Numbered from the stretch's first letter, positions 17,621 through 26,333 are shown. The stretch: 64,000 nt of DNA from Bacteroidota bacterium (GCA_947459245.1 CANHCV010000004.1:20644-84643), one strand, 5' to 3'. Numbers and translations: made by a program. Notes: generated by a model from the sequence alone, not told the origin.

Positions 17621-18750
17621 TAAAAATCAAATTCTCGTTCGCTGATATCAATGCCCATCAATCGAAACATCTGAGCCATGTCCATGGGGCGGGTTTGATC
17701 GTTGTTGCTCAAAACAATAACGCACGCATTTCTTTTGGGGATGCGGAGGAAATTATTTTTAAAGCCGTTCCACCAACCGCGGTGGTAAACGATCCCACTT
17801 CCATCTTTAAAAAGTCGCCATCCCAAACCGTAGTCTTTTATTCCCTTCATTTCCGGACTTCCTGCGTACATTTTCCGCTGAATCGAATCCGATAACAGAA
17901 AGTTGTTTTCTAAGGCAACGTGGAATTTCAGCAAGTCAAGGGCCGAGGCATAAATGCCTTTGTCTCCAACAATTCCATCAATCAATTTATCGTTTCGGGC
18001 ATATTTTCCACTGAATCCGATGGCTGAATTTTCGGTTCTCGGTGCATATCCATTTCTGAAAATGAAAGAATTGTACATGCCAATGGGCTCAAAAATTTCC
18101 TGATCCACAAAATCTTCAAAAGGAGCTTGGGTAACTTGTTCAACAATGCAAGCCAATAACGCGTAATTGGTATTGTTGTAACGGAAAAACTGACCGGGTT
18201 TGGTGTAGGGAGCGGGTTTCTTCTCAACCATGTACTGAACCAATTGTTCGTTGGTTATGGGCTCGCCTCCATTGTAGCTTTTTGGAAGGAAATTCAGGTA
18301 ATCGGGTAAGCCACTGCGGTGATTGAGAAGCATTTCTACGGTTACTTTGGGGTAGGGGATACCAGGAAAAAACTGGGGCAAAGTATCGGAAAGCGAAATA
18401 ATCCCGCGTTCTACCAAGATCATCACCGCGGAAGAAGTAATGGTTTTACTCACCGACGCCAATTGAAAGGAGGTGTTTAAATTCAAAGAATCCAAGGTTC
18501 TCCAATCGCGAACACCGTAAGAATTCCAAAATACCTGCCCATCGTTAAATAAAACAACACTTCCATTGAAATGCCCCGACTGGTGCAATCGCTTGAAATA
18601 CTGATCTATTTTTTGATGCGTTGCAGAATCAAAGGGTTGAAGCGAGTTTAAATAAATGGTCTCAGGATGAAGCGGAACAGGTGGATCTCCCGCAAAACTG
18701 AATTGGGATAAGCAAAAAGCGCAAAGGAGTAAAAAGAATCTACAAAGCAT
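17620..18750 (-). CDS. Class C beta-lactamase-like serine hydrolase
   Basis: 376 residues with a signal peptide (cleavage near FSFA-GD). The penicillin-binding fold motifs are S99-V-S-K102, Y191-N-N193 and the HRG triplet in YHRGWWNG (about residue 330), which replaces KTG as in many esterase or peptidase members. It is probably periplasmic or secreted. The substrate could be a peptide, an ester or a D-amino-acid peptide; true beta-lactamase activity is not implied. The PF10136 gene follows directly (TAATG). Confidence 0.88.
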   Translation of the reverse strand: MLCRFFLLLCAFCLSQFSFAGDPPVPLHPETIYLNSLQPFDSATHQKIDQYFKRLHQSGHFNGSVVLFNDGQVFWNSYGVRDWRTLDSLNLNTSFQLASVSKTITSSAVMILVERGIISLSDTLPQFFPGIPYPKVTVEMLLNHRSGLPDYLNFLPKSYNGGEPITNEQLVQYMVEKKPAPYTKPGQFFRYNNTNYALLACIVEQVTQAPFEDFVDQEIFEPIGMYNSFIFRNGYAPRTENSAIGFSGKYARNDKLIDGIVGDKGIYASALDLLKFHVALENNFLLSDSIQRKMYAGSPEMKGIKDYGLGWRLFKDGSGIVYHRGWWNGFKNNFLRIPKRNACVIVLSNNDQTRPMDMAQMFRLMGIDISEREFDF

Positions 18751-18859
18751 ACCACAAGAACGAGAAAAGCGCGCATTGAATCAATAAGCCATCTGCAAGT
18801 AGACGTTAAAATTCTCCTAAAATGGACAATTGCACAACCTCTTTTCAACAATGTTGAAA
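18751..18859. other. Intergenic stretch without gene; 15-bp palindrome
   Basis: No gene of useful length. A perfect palindrome TTCAACA-A-TGTTGAA lies at 18844-18858, directly after the stop of the GT2 fusion gene. No T-tract follows, so it is a weak terminator at best. No full TAnnTTTG box is seen in front of the serine hydrolase. Confidence 0.5.
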
Positions 18860-20755
18860 TTAGCGCATCAATCTTTTGATATCCATTTTGGAATTCCAGT
18901 GCCTTAAATACTCGTTTTTTAACGCTTCTTCAATTTTTTCAAAATTGCTTTCGGAATAATTGAACACGTAATTTTTGTTTTTTCCTGGATTAGGAATCGG
19001 AACTCCTACCCAAGTTTTCCGACCGAGGAAAACGGAAAGTAGGTTGGTAAAAATGAGGTTTCTTCTTTTCGAAATTAGAAAATAAGGAAAAGTGAAGAAG
19101 AAAAAAAGGCAAATCAATAGGTCTAAAATTCGTTTGTTTCGTTGATTTGAGGGGGAGAAATAAGCCAAATTGAAATCTTTGCTGTACAATACCCCAGGTG
19201 TTTCAACCGATTGAGAGCCAATGATGAATGAACTTTCTTTGGGAACAATTTTGAAGACGTATTTCTTTTTCAATTGCTCCATGCTTTGAATGATGCTAGT
19301 ATTGGAAAGGGACGCGCCACAAAAAATGATTTGCTCCAGTTGTAAGTCAGATGCAATTTTGGGTAGCTCAAGGAAATTGCCGAGGCCATGGGTTGCAGAA
19401 GAAGGATTGATGTAGCCTAAATAACGAATGGAGGAATTGGCTTTTTGAAGAAGGCCTAAAACGCGTTCAACTTCCATTTCCGAGCCAATCATGATGGTTC
19501 TTAAATCGGTTTGAGAATCGTTTTTCCATTGGCCTAAACCAATTCTAATCAACAGCCATCGGAAGCCAATGAGGCCAATGCCTCCCACGAGTGCTCCAAC
19601 CAACAACATTCCTCTCGAAAATCGAACCGACTCATCCAATAATCCGTAGGCAGCTAACGTGATGGTTGTTCCCACGGCCAATCCTCGAAGCAATTTCCAA
19701 GGTTTGAACGGACGATCGTATCCTCCTGAAAAATACATCGAAAGCAACCAAACGAAAATGTAAGCCGGAACAAATCCAAACAGAAAAACATCGGGGTAGC
19801 GAACCCCATCCATTTCTTTGATGTTTCGCTCCCAATATCCTTCTAAAAAATAAAAAAGGGTCCAAAGGAGCGAAAAATCGAACAAAGGGAGCAAGCTTTT
19901 TTGAATCCTGTGCGATAAATAGGCCCAAATGGCTTTGCCAATGATGGCCGGATAGAGCAAGGTGGAGAGGAGGAAGGCCTGCCCTTTGGTAAAGTACCTT
20001 TTTGCGAAAATGATCATGGCTCCGTAAAAGGCTTTTACATAACTATAACTCTCTTTTCGAGTACTTTCTCCTTTGTAGTGAATGATGGGGGTGTAGGGGA
20101 AGTAATGATTTTCGTAACCTGCTAATCGAATGCGATGCGACAAATCGATGTCTTCACCGTACATGAAATAAGTTTCATCCAATAAACCTATTTCATCCAA
20201 GACCGATTTTCGCATCCACATGAAAGCACCGGCTAATACCTCTACTTTTTGGGGCATGGTTTCCGATAAATTTCCGTGGTAATAGGCCCCAAAACGCGGA
20301 TGTTCCGAAAATAATTTAGAGAGTCCTGTCATTTTGTAAACAGCAACCTCGGGCGTTGGTAGTCCTCGCTTGGATTCTGGCAAGTAAACGCCCGAACCAT
20401 CCAGCATTTTTACCCCAAGTCCACCCAGTTTTGGATGCTCCTGGCAATAACTCAAAATTTCTTTAAAACAATTTTCTGGTACAATCGTATCGGGATTAAG
20501 CAATAAAACCCATTCGCCCCTCGCCAAGCGAATGGCTTGATTATTGGCTTTGGAAAATCCAACATTGTTCTGATTTGCAATGAGTTTAACTTGAGGGAAT
20601 TGGAGTTTGATCCATTCCACCGACCCATCCGATGAGTTGTTGTCTACCACAAAAACTTCCGCTTCCAAATCTTGGGTAGCAGCAAAAACGCTTCTCAAGC
20701 ACTGCTCTAGAAAGTATTTGACGTTGTAATTGACAATGACTACCGTTAGTACCAT
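18860..20755 (-). CDS. GT2 glycosyltransferase fused to a sugar-phosphotransferase-like membrane module
   Basis: 631 residues from the ATG at 20755; an earlier TTG at 20776 overlaps yraN. The first 250 residues are a GT2 domain: VVIVNYNV, VVDNNSSDGS, GFSKANNQAI, LLLNPDT and the acceptor-side FMYGEDIDLSHR motif. About five membrane helices follow (residues about 265-410), then a soluble Rossmann-like segment (TIMIGSEMEVERVL...IIFCGASLSN), as in the N-terminal part of WbaP/EpsL-type initiating transferases. The end keeps KRILDLLICLF and LLSVFLGRKTWVGVPIP, which resemble the first and last motifs of the bac_transf catalytic domain with the middle missing. It probably acts in surface polysaccharide or lipid glycosylation. 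Confidence 0.85.
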   Translation of the reverse strand: MVLTVVIVNYNVKYFLEQCLRSVFAATQDLEAEVFVVDNNSSDGSVEWIKLQFPQVKLIANQNNVGFSKANNQAIRLARGEWVLLLNPDTIVPENCFKEILSYCQEHPKLGGLGVKMLDGSGVYLPESKRGLPTPEVAVYKMTGLSKLFSEHPRFGAYYHGNLSETMPQKVEVLAGAFMWMRKSVLDEIGLLDETYFMYGEDIDLSHRIRLAGYENHYFPYTPIIHYKGESTRKESYSYVKAFYGAMIIFAKRYFTKGQAFLLSTLLYPAIIGKAIWAYLSHRIQKSLLPLFDFSLLWTLFYFLEGYWERNIKEMDGVRYPDVFLFGFVPAYIFVWLLSMYFSGGYDRPFKPWKLLRGLAVGTTITLAAYGLLDESVRFSRGMLLVGALVGGIGLIGFRWLLIRIGLGQWKNDSQTDLRTIMIGSEMEVERVLGLLQKANSSIRYLGYINPSSATHGLGNFLELPKIASDLQLEQIIFCGASLSNTSIIQSMEQLKKKYVFKIVPKESSFIIGSQSVETPGVLYSKDFNLAYFSPSNQRNKRILDLLICLFFFFTFPYFLISKRRNLIFTNLLSVFLGRKTWVGVPIPNPGKNKNYVFNYSESNFEKIEEALKNEYLRHWNSKMDIKRLMR

Positions 20756-20772
20756 ACCAACGTGCAAGATAT

Positions 20773-21162
20773 TCAATAATATTCAACGGGCACAAAAGCG
20801 TGTTCAAAATGTTCCAATTCCCATGCTTTTTCAGGATGGGTAATGATGGAAATTACATCGAAACGAATTTCATCGGGATGGGGAAATTTTCGCAAATAAT
20901 GCCGTGCAGCTTGGGTGATTTTGCGTTGCTTGAGCGAATTTACGGCCTTTTCCGGGTGGGCGTTTTTCCAAGGTTTTCTCGATTTTACTTCCGTGAAAAC
21001 CAAGGTGTTCTGATCTTTGGAAACGAGATCAATTTCGGCAATGGTAGAGTAATGGAAGTTTTTTTGAAGGATAAGATGTCCTTTTTGCAGTAAATAAAGT
21101 TCTGCAAATGCCTCCGCCGAACGTCCTGTTTCGGTAGAGGCGTTTTTTTCCGTCTTTTTCAT
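20773..21162 (-). CDS. yraN: YraN/UPF0102 family nuclease-fold protein
   Basis: 129 residues from the ATG at 21162. The start fits family length; the 12 residues in front of it would overlap the divergent promoter. The endonuclease-like fold of the family shows GRSAEAFAELYLLQKGH...ILQKNFHYSTIAEIDLVSKDQNTLVFTEVKSR, with E-IDL and EVKSR as the putative D-ExK active-site residues. The family is structurally related to Holliday-junction resolvases, but its role is unsettled. The GT2 fusion gene starts 17 nt downstream, so they are probably co-transcribed. Confidence 0.88.
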   Translation of the reverse strand: MKKTEKNASTETGRSAEAFAELYLLQKGHLILQKNFHYSTIAEIDLVSKDQNTLVFTEVKSRKPWKNAHPEKAVNSLKQRKITQAARHYLRKFPHPDEIRFDVISIITHPEKAWELEHFEHAFVPVEYY

Positions 21163-21164
21163 GG

Positions 21165-21172
21165 TAACTTTG
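21165..21172 (+). promoter_or_regulatory. -7 box of the thioesterase-yicC-gmk operon
   Basis: TAACTTTG, 16 nt before the ATG at 21189. No clear -33 TTTG is present. It lies directly beside the yraN start codon (21162) on the other strand. Confidence 0.6.
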
Positions 21173-21188
21173 CACAAAATACAAAAAA

Positions 21189-21719
21189 ATGCTGGCACCC
21201 AAAAAACCGAACGATTCGTTCACGGTAATGAACGAAATGATTTTGCCGAACGACACCAACGTGTTAAACAATTTGATGGGCGGCCGTTTGTTGCATTTTA
21301 TGGATATTTGCGCTGCCATCGCCGCCCAGAAACATTCCGGTCGAGTAGTGGTAACCGCATCGGTCGATTCGGTTTCTTTCAAAGAGCCCGTAAAACTGGG
21401 CGACGTTGTTACCCTCGAAGCTTGGGTTACCCGTGCCTTTACTTCTTCCATGGAGGTTTTCATTCGGGTGACTTGTGAAAACATCCCAACCCGAAGAAAA
21501 GTAAAGTGCAACGAAGCATATTACACGTTTGTTGCCGTGGATCAATTGGGTACACCCATTGCTGTTCCTCCCATTCAACCCGAAACAGAAGAAGATCAAC
21601 ACCGTTTTGAGGATGCTTTGAAAAGAAGGCAACTTCGCTTGCTGATCGCCGGGAAAATCAAACCGGAAGATGCACCCGAATTGAAAGAATTGTTTTCTCC
21701 AAAAACAGAAAACCTATGA
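21189..21719 (+). CDS. Acyl-CoA thioesterase (hotdog fold)
   Basis: 176 residues. Single hotdog domain of the YciA/ACOT type, with the typical N-terminal PNDTNVLNNLMGGRLLHFMDICAAIAA (asparagine and aspartate of the active site) and VVTASVDSVSFKEPVKLGDVV. It hydrolyses acyl-CoA to free fatty acid and CoA; chain length cannot be predicted. The C-terminal tail (about residues 130-176) is charged and specific to this subgroup. It heads a plus-strand operon; yicC starts in its stop codon (ATGA overlap). Confidence 0.9.
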   Translation: MLAPKKPNDSFTVMNEMILPNDTNVLNNLMGGRLLHFMDICAAIAAQKHSGRVVVTASVDSVSFKEPVKLGDVVTLEAWVTRAFTSSMEVFIRVTCENIPTRRKVKCNEAYYTFVAVDQLGTPIAVPPIQPETEEDQHRFEDALKRRQLRLLIAGKIKPEDAPELKELFSPKTENL

Positions 21720-22579
21720 TGCAATCCATGACCGGATTCGGTTCGGCGAGCGCCCAAACGAAATTGGGAAAAGTAACGATCGAATTAAGGGCGCTCAATA
21801 GCAAACAAATGGATTTAACCATTCGCTTGCCTAAGGAGTTTTCTAATTTGGAAGCTCACGTTCGGCAAGCCATTTCTGCCAAAAATCAACGTGGAAAAAT
21901 TACGTGTTTGATTCATCTTGAATCTGATTCAAACGTTGAAGTGAGTCTGAATAAAGAATTGGCAAACAGTTATTTAAATCAGCTAAAGAGTTTTGCGGAT
22001 GGGCATTCGTTGAAGGAGGTCGATTACTTAAGCATCATTTCCCGAATGCCAGAAGTTTTTTCCGGACAACTTTCTTCCGATGAAGAAGATGAAGGAGTGT
22101 TCATCTCGGCGGTTCATGAAGCATGTGATTCCTTGAATCAATTTCGTTTTCAAGAAGGAATGGAAACCCAGAAAGCCATCACAAACAGTGTTCGAGAAAT
22201 TCAATCCAATTTGCATCAAATTGAAGCATTGGATGCTGAACGCATTGCTTTGATGAAGGAAAAATTCGAATCCTGGGTGAAAGATCGCTTAACCAAAGCC
22301 GCTTTTGACCAGGAGCGATTTGAACAAGAACTGATCTATTACCTTGAAAAGTTGGATGTTTCTGAAGAAAAACAGCGTTTGAATCAACACTTGAATTTCT
22401 TTCAGGAAAACATCAATGAACCGCAAGCTGGACGAAAATTGGGTTTTATTGCACAAGAAATGGGGCGCGAAATCAATACCCTGGGTTCCAAGGCAAACCA
22501 TTTTGGAATTCAACAAAAAGTGGTTGAAATGAAGAATGAACTGGAGAAGATTAAAGAACAAGTGCTCAATATTTTATGA
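21716..22579 (+). CDS. yicC: YicC family endoribonuclease
   Basis: 287 residues, normal length. The N-terminal signature MTGFGSA...ELRALNSKQMDLTIRLP and the C-terminal DUF1732 half with LGFIAQEMGREINTLGSKA identify the family, members of which are stress-related endoribonucleases. Two ATG codons follow one another (21716 and 21719); the first gives the ATGA overlap seen throughout this operon. It is placed directly before gmk, a gene order common in many bacteria. Confidence 0.93.
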   Translation: MMQSMTGFGSASAQTKLGKVTIELRALNSKQMDLTIRLPKEFSNLEAHVRQAISAKNQRGKITCLIHLESDSNVEVSLNKELANSYLNQLKSFADGHSLKEVDYLSIISRMPEVFSGQLSSDEEDEGVFISAVHEACDSLNQFRFQEGMETQKAITNSVREIQSNLHQIEALDAERIALMKEKFESWVKDRLTKAAFDQERFEQELIYYLEKLDVSEEKQRLNQHLNFFQENINEPQAGRKLGFIAQEMGREINTLGSKANHFGIQQKVVEMKNELEKIKEQVLNIL

Positions 22580-23139
22580 AAAGAAAAGCCATTATTTTTT
22601 CAGCTCCTTCAGGGGCAGGTAAAACAACGCTCGTTCAACATTTAATGCAACAACTCCCCGTACTTCAGTTTTCTGTTTCGGCTACAAGCCGTGAAAAACG
22701 GGACCACGAGATTCACGGGAAGGATTACTTTTTCCTTTCTCCCGAACAGTTTCGGGCACACATTCAATCCAACGATTTTTTGGAATGGGAAGAGGTGTAT
22801 CCCGATCATTATTACGGAACCTTGAAAAGTGAAGTGGATCGAATTTTTGAAGAAGGAAAAGTAGTGATTTTTGATGTTGATGTGGTTGGCGGATTAAATT
22901 TGAAGGAGTATTTTGGATCTGAGGCCTTGGCCGTTTTTGTAAAACCTCCATCTGAGCAAGATTTAGAAGCTCGACTGAGATTTAGAAATACCGAAACAGA
23001 AGAAAAAATCCAATTGCGTTTGGCGAAAGCGAAACATGAATTGACTTTTGAAGATCGTTTTGACACCATCATTGTGAATGCCAACTTGGATGAGGCCAAG
23101 GAAGAATCGCTAGAAAAAGTTAAACAATTTATTCATTGA
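22576..23139 (+). CDS. gmk: Guanylate kinase
   Basis: 187 residues. Converts GMP to GDP in purine nucleotide synthesis; cytosolic. P-loop FSAPSGAGKTTL at residues 8-19; the GMP-binding segment SATSREKRDHEIHGKDYFFLS; then the lid-region pattern RLRFRNTETEEKIQLRL. Starts with a 4-nt overlap after yicC, and the following dehydrogenase gene starts in its stop codon. Confidence 0.97.
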   Translation: MKRKAIIFSAPSGAGKTTLVQHLMQQLPVLQFSVSATSREKRDHEIHGKDYFFLSPEQFRAHIQSNDFLEWEEVYPDHYYGTLKSEVDRIFEEGKVVIFDVDVVGGLNLKEYFGSEALAVFVKPPSEQDLEARLRFRNTETEEKIQLRLAKAKHELTFEDRFDTIIVNANLDEAKEESLEKVKQFIH

Positions 23140-24086
23140 ATTCCATGAATGTACTCATTATTGGATCAGAAGGCCAATTGGGCTCTGAATTGTACGACGC
23201 ACTTGTACGTAAATACCCAAACGCCAAAGTGGTTTGCTCCGATATTCGAAATGCTTTTCCCGATAAAGAACGGTCATTTGAAATCCTAGACGCAACCGAT
23301 GCAAAAACCTTGGATCAAATCCTTGAAAAACATCAAATTACGCAGATTTATCATTTGGCTGCCATTTTATCAGCTCGTGGTGAGCAAAATCCCCTTTGGG
23401 CATGGGACATCAACATGCGGGGATTGTTGGTGGTGTTGGAAGCTGCGGTTAAACACAAAATTCATCGCATGTATTGGCCGAGCTCCATCGCCGCATTCGG
23501 TCCAAATACGCCTCGGGTTCAAACCCCGCAGCAAGTGGTGATGGATCCCAATACCGTTTACGGAATGAGCAAACAAGTGGGGGAACTGTGGTGCCGCTAC
23601 TATTTCGAAAAATACGGATTAGACGTTCGCAGCCTTCGCTACCCGGGCATCATCAGTTACAAAACCTTACCCGGTGGTGGTACCACCGATTATGCCATCG
23701 ATATTTTTCACAAAGCACTGAAAGGAGAGAAATTTTCTTGTTTTCTAGGTCCAGAAACTCCTCTCCCCATGATGTACATCGATGATGCCATCCGAGCAAC
23801 TTTGGAATTGATGGAGGCCCCTTCTGAACAAATTAAAGAACGAACCAGCTACAATCTCGCTGCCATTTCGTTTACTCCCAAACAATTGGGTGAAGCCATT
23901 AAAAAAGCTATTCCCGGATTTGAAATGGATTATACTCCCGATTTCCGACAAAAAATTGCCGATTCTTGGCCAGGTTCCATCGACGATTCAGAAGCGAGAA
24001 AAGATTGGGGATGGAATCATCAATTTGGAATGGATGAATTGGTGAAAGTTATGTTGGATGGATTGAATTCAGGGTATTTATCATGA
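23136..24086 (+). CDS. L-threonine 3-dehydrogenase, SDR/epimerase type
   Basis: 316 residues. Extended SDR with the NAD motif GSEGQLGSEL near residue 10, a catalytic serine in WPSSIAAFGP and Y-x3-K as YGMSK. The motif YPGIISYKTLPGGGTTDYAIDIF is characteristic of the epimerase-like threonine dehydrogenases described in Flavobacteria and Cytophaga. The reaction is threonine + NAD to 2-amino-3-ketobutyrate. It starts either at 23136 (ATGA-type overlap) or at the second methionine (residue 4). The glycine-forming ligase (kbl), its usual partner, is not in the window. Confidence 0.88.
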   Translation: MNSMNVLIIGSEGQLGSELYDALVRKYPNAKVVCSDIRNAFPDKERSFEILDATDAKTLDQILEKHQITQIYHLAAILSARGEQNPLWAWDINMRGLLVVLEAAVKHKIHRMYWPSSIAAFGPNTPRVQTPQQVVMDPNTVYGMSKQVGELWCRYYFEKYGLDVRSLRYPGIISYKTLPGGGTTDYAIDIFHKALKGEKFSCFLGPETPLPMMYIDDAIRATLELMEAPSEQIKERTSYNLAAISFTPKQLGEAIKKAIPGFEMDYTPDFRQKIADSWPGSIDDSEARKDWGWNHQFGMDELVKVMLDGLNSGYLS

Positions 24087-24892
24087 TTGGCTCCATCCGA
24101 AAAATGCGAACAGTTCATTTCCCAGAAGAGGGTGGAAGAGTGGAGTATTTTTGGAGAACTACCGAAGGTGAAATTCCGTTGAATGATTTTTTAGGAAGAG
24201 AAATTTCCATTGAGCATACGGGTCGTATTTTTTGCAAGAATTGCGGAAAAAAGACGAATAAGTCGTTTAGTCAGGGATTTTGTTACCCCTGTTTTCAGAA
24301 TGCCCCCGAGAATGCCGAATGCATTTTGCATCCTGAACTTTGCAGGGGGCATGAAGGATTGGGGAGAGATCCGGAATGGGAGAAAAATCATCACGTTCAG
24401 CCCCATTTTGTGTATTTGGCTTTTGCAACCGAGGTCAAAGTTGGTGTAACGCGAACAACACAGGGAATTACCCGGTGGATTGATCAAGGAGCCGAGGCCG
24501 TTCAAGTGATAGCCGAGGTTCCTTACCGGCAATTGGCCGGAGAAATTGAGGTATTTTTGAAGGATTATTTTACCGATAAAACCCATTGGCAGCGCATGTT
24601 AACCCATGCAGGTGGCCCCAATATTCAAGCCTTGAAGGAAGGGGTTAATCAGGCGGAAACGGTTCTTCCGGAGGTTTATCAAGAGTATTTTCCCATTGAA
24701 AATGAAGCATGCATCATTCGTTACCCGCAATTGGTAATTCCTGCAAAGGTTTCTTCTACCAATTTCGAAAAGGAATTGAAAGTTACTGGAAAATTAATTG
24801 GAATAAAGGGGCAATACCTGTTTCTTGAAGGAGGTAAAGTGATGAATGTTCGAACTATGGAAGGGTATGAAACAGAATTTTTTGAGAAATAA
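24083..24892 (+). CDS. DUF2797 family protein with zinc-finger-like cysteines
   Basis: 269 residues. A short beta-rich N-terminus precedes a cysteine cluster CKNCGKK...GFCYPC...C-x4-HPELCRGH (about residues 49-92), probably binding zinc. Then FVYLAFATEVKVGVTR and GITRWIDQGA (about residues 112-138) recall the strand-helix start of GIY-YIG-like nuclease domains; this resemblance is my inference. The function is unknown. It overlaps the threonine dehydrogenase gene by 4 nt and ends the operon. Confidence 0.8.
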   Translation: MIGSIRKMRTVHFPEEGGRVEYFWRTTEGEIPLNDFLGREISIEHTGRIFCKNCGKKTNKSFSQGFCYPCFQNAPENAECILHPELCRGHEGLGRDPEWEKNHHVQPHFVYLAFATEVKVGVTRTTQGITRWIDQGAEAVQVIAEVPYRQLAGEIEVFLKDYFTDKTHWQRMLTHAGGPNIQALKEGVNQAETVLPEVYQEYFPIENEACIIRYPQLVIPAKVSSTNFEKELKVTGKLIGIKGQYLFLEGGKVMNVRTMEGYETEFFEK

Positions 24893-24966
24893 TTCGTCAA
24901 ATTTGAATTAATTATTGCAATTCCGAAATCAGTTTTCTAAATTGCGCATCATTAAACCCAAATACA

Positions 24967-25737
24967 ATGAAAAAAATCATGCTATTGTTGGCTGTTGGCG
25001 CGTTCGCAGCTAGTTGCTCGAAAGAAGCAAAAGTTACAGAAAACATCACTATTCCTCAGTCTCAAAAGACTCTTTTGATTTCTAGAAGCGCTACGTGGTG
25101 TGGTCCATGTGGTTCAAGTGGAAAGCCTGTTTTTCGTGCCTTGGAAGCTATTGGTGATGACAAAATCGTTTGTCTTGCTTCTCAATCTAGCGATGGTCTA
25201 AATTCTCCAGCTGGTGATTTGATTGGTAACAATTTGATGTCACGTTTCCAACAGAATGGAATTCCTCACATGTTCCAAACAGGAAATGGAAATACCCTCA
25301 ATTTCTATCCTAACCAATCAACGGCTACCAACAACATGAACACCATTAACGCGAAAGCCGCTAATGCAAACGTTTATGTTTCTGCTACCGTAGAAGGATC
25401 AACCATCAATATCAAAGCAAAAACCAAATTTTTTGCAACAGGATCAGGTAACTACCAGTTGGGAGTACTTATTCTAGAAAACGGAATCCAAAAAACTCAA
25501 TCAGGATCTTCAAATCCTAATCACGATGGTGTTATTCGCGGAAATGCAGGCTCTTCAGCTTGGGGTGAAGCCATCACAAGCACTGCCATGGATGCAGAGC
25601 AAGAGTTTACTTACACTGTGAATGTTGATCCTACTTGGAAAAAAGAAAATTTGAAAGTTGCTGCCATCATCTGGAAAAAGAATGGTAACAATTACGATGC
25701 TGAAAACGCATCTGCTGTAAAAGTAACTGTAAAATAA
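24967..25737 (+). CDS. Omp28-like thioredoxin-fold lipoprotein
   Basis: 256 residues. Lipoprotein signal with lipobox cysteine C17 (FAASC). The thioredoxin-type motif WCGPC (C45-GP-C48) follows a short strand, LLISRSAT. The remainder is beta-rich with many N, S and T residues. It resembles the lipoprotein at 13596-14447 in layout, but with a true CGPC active site. It probably resides in the periplasm or outer membrane. No full TAnnTTTG box is seen upstream; a clear terminator follows. Confidence 0.8.
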   Translation: MKKIMLLLAVGAFAASCSKEAKVTENITIPQSQKTLLISRSATWCGPCGSSGKPVFRALEAIGDDKIVCLASQSSDGLNSPAGDLIGNNLMSRFQQNGIPHMFQTGNGNTLNFYPNQSTATNNMNTINAKAANANVYVSATVEGSTINIKAKTKFFATGSGNYQLGVLILENGIQKTQSGSSNPNHDGVIRGNAGSSAWGEAITSTAMDAEQEFTYTVNVDPTWKKENLKVAAIIWKKNGNNYDAENASAVKVTVK

Positions 25738-25755
25738 TAGTTCACTAGAAACGAT

Positions 25756-25783
25756 TAAAAAGCCCCATTTAGGGGCTTTTTTT
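25756..25783 (+). terminator. Terminator after the Omp28-like gene
   Basis: AAAAAGCCCC-ATTTA-GGGGCTTTTTTT, 19 nt after the stop codon. Confidence 0.92.
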
Positions 25784-25814
25784 ATTTTGCAACTGCAACT
25801 CCACTTTTGCGTTT

Positions 25815-25822
25815 TATTTTTG
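25815..25822 (+). promoter_or_regulatory. -7 box of the CxxCH lipoprotein-moxR unit
   Basis: TATTTTTG, 15 nt before the ATG at 25838. The surrounding GCGTTTTATTTTTG is identical to the promoter of the glutaryl-CoA dehydrogenase gene (34400-34413). Confidence 0.6.
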
Positions 25823-25837
25823 TAAAAACTGAAAGAC

Positions 25838-26332
25838 ATGTTCAAGGTTTTCCTTCCCCTTTTTGTGCTATTTTTTTTAGCGATCGGCTGTTCCCACGTG
25901 CCCGATAAAGGAATCAACAATACCTGGTTTGCACCCGAATTAACCCAAAGTGAATTTGGAGATGATGAAAGCCACAATGCAGGGAAAAATTGCATGTCTT
26001 GCCACGTGAAGGGCGGCGATCGGGAAGCCGCTAAAGAAGGAATTTGGAGCATTGCTGGAACCGTTTATCAAACGGGGACCACCAAAATATTGCCCGGTTC
26101 AACCCTCGAACTTTTTACCGGACCCAACGGTAGCGGTTCGAAAGTAATTTCCCTCCCCGTGGATGACGAAGGAAATGCTTATACCAATAAAAACATCCCT
26201 CTTGGTACGGGGCTTTTCCCTGTGGTGACCGGCCCAACAGGAAAAAAAGCATTCATGATGTCCTCCATCGGAAATGGAGCATGCAACTCTTGCCACAACA
26301 ACGGAACTCCAAAAATTACGGTAGAAAAATAA
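25838..26332 (+). CDS. Lipoprotein with two CxxCH haem-binding motifs
   Basis: 164 residues. Lipoprotein signal peptide with lipobox FLAIGC (C18). Two c-type haem motifs: C52-M-S-C55-H56 and C149-N-S-C152-H153, the second only 11 residues from the end. Between them lies an 85-residue, glycine-rich beta-type stretch (GTVYQTGTTKILPGSTLELF) resembling an Ig-like or carboxypeptidase-regulatory fold. It would be exported and tethered to a membrane. The family is not recognised. A diheme electron carrier is the simplest reading, but the second site has little sequence after it. The moxR gene follows after 1 nt. Confidence 0.75.
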   Translation: MFKVFLPLFVLFFLAIGCSHVPDKGINNTWFAPELTQSEFGDDESHNAGKNCMSCHVKGGDREAAKEGIWSIAGTVYQTGTTKILPGSTLELFTGPNGSGSKVISLPVDDEGNAYTNKNIPLGTGLFPVVTGPTGKKAFMMSSIGNGACNSCHNNGTPKITVEK

Positions 26333-26333
26333 T

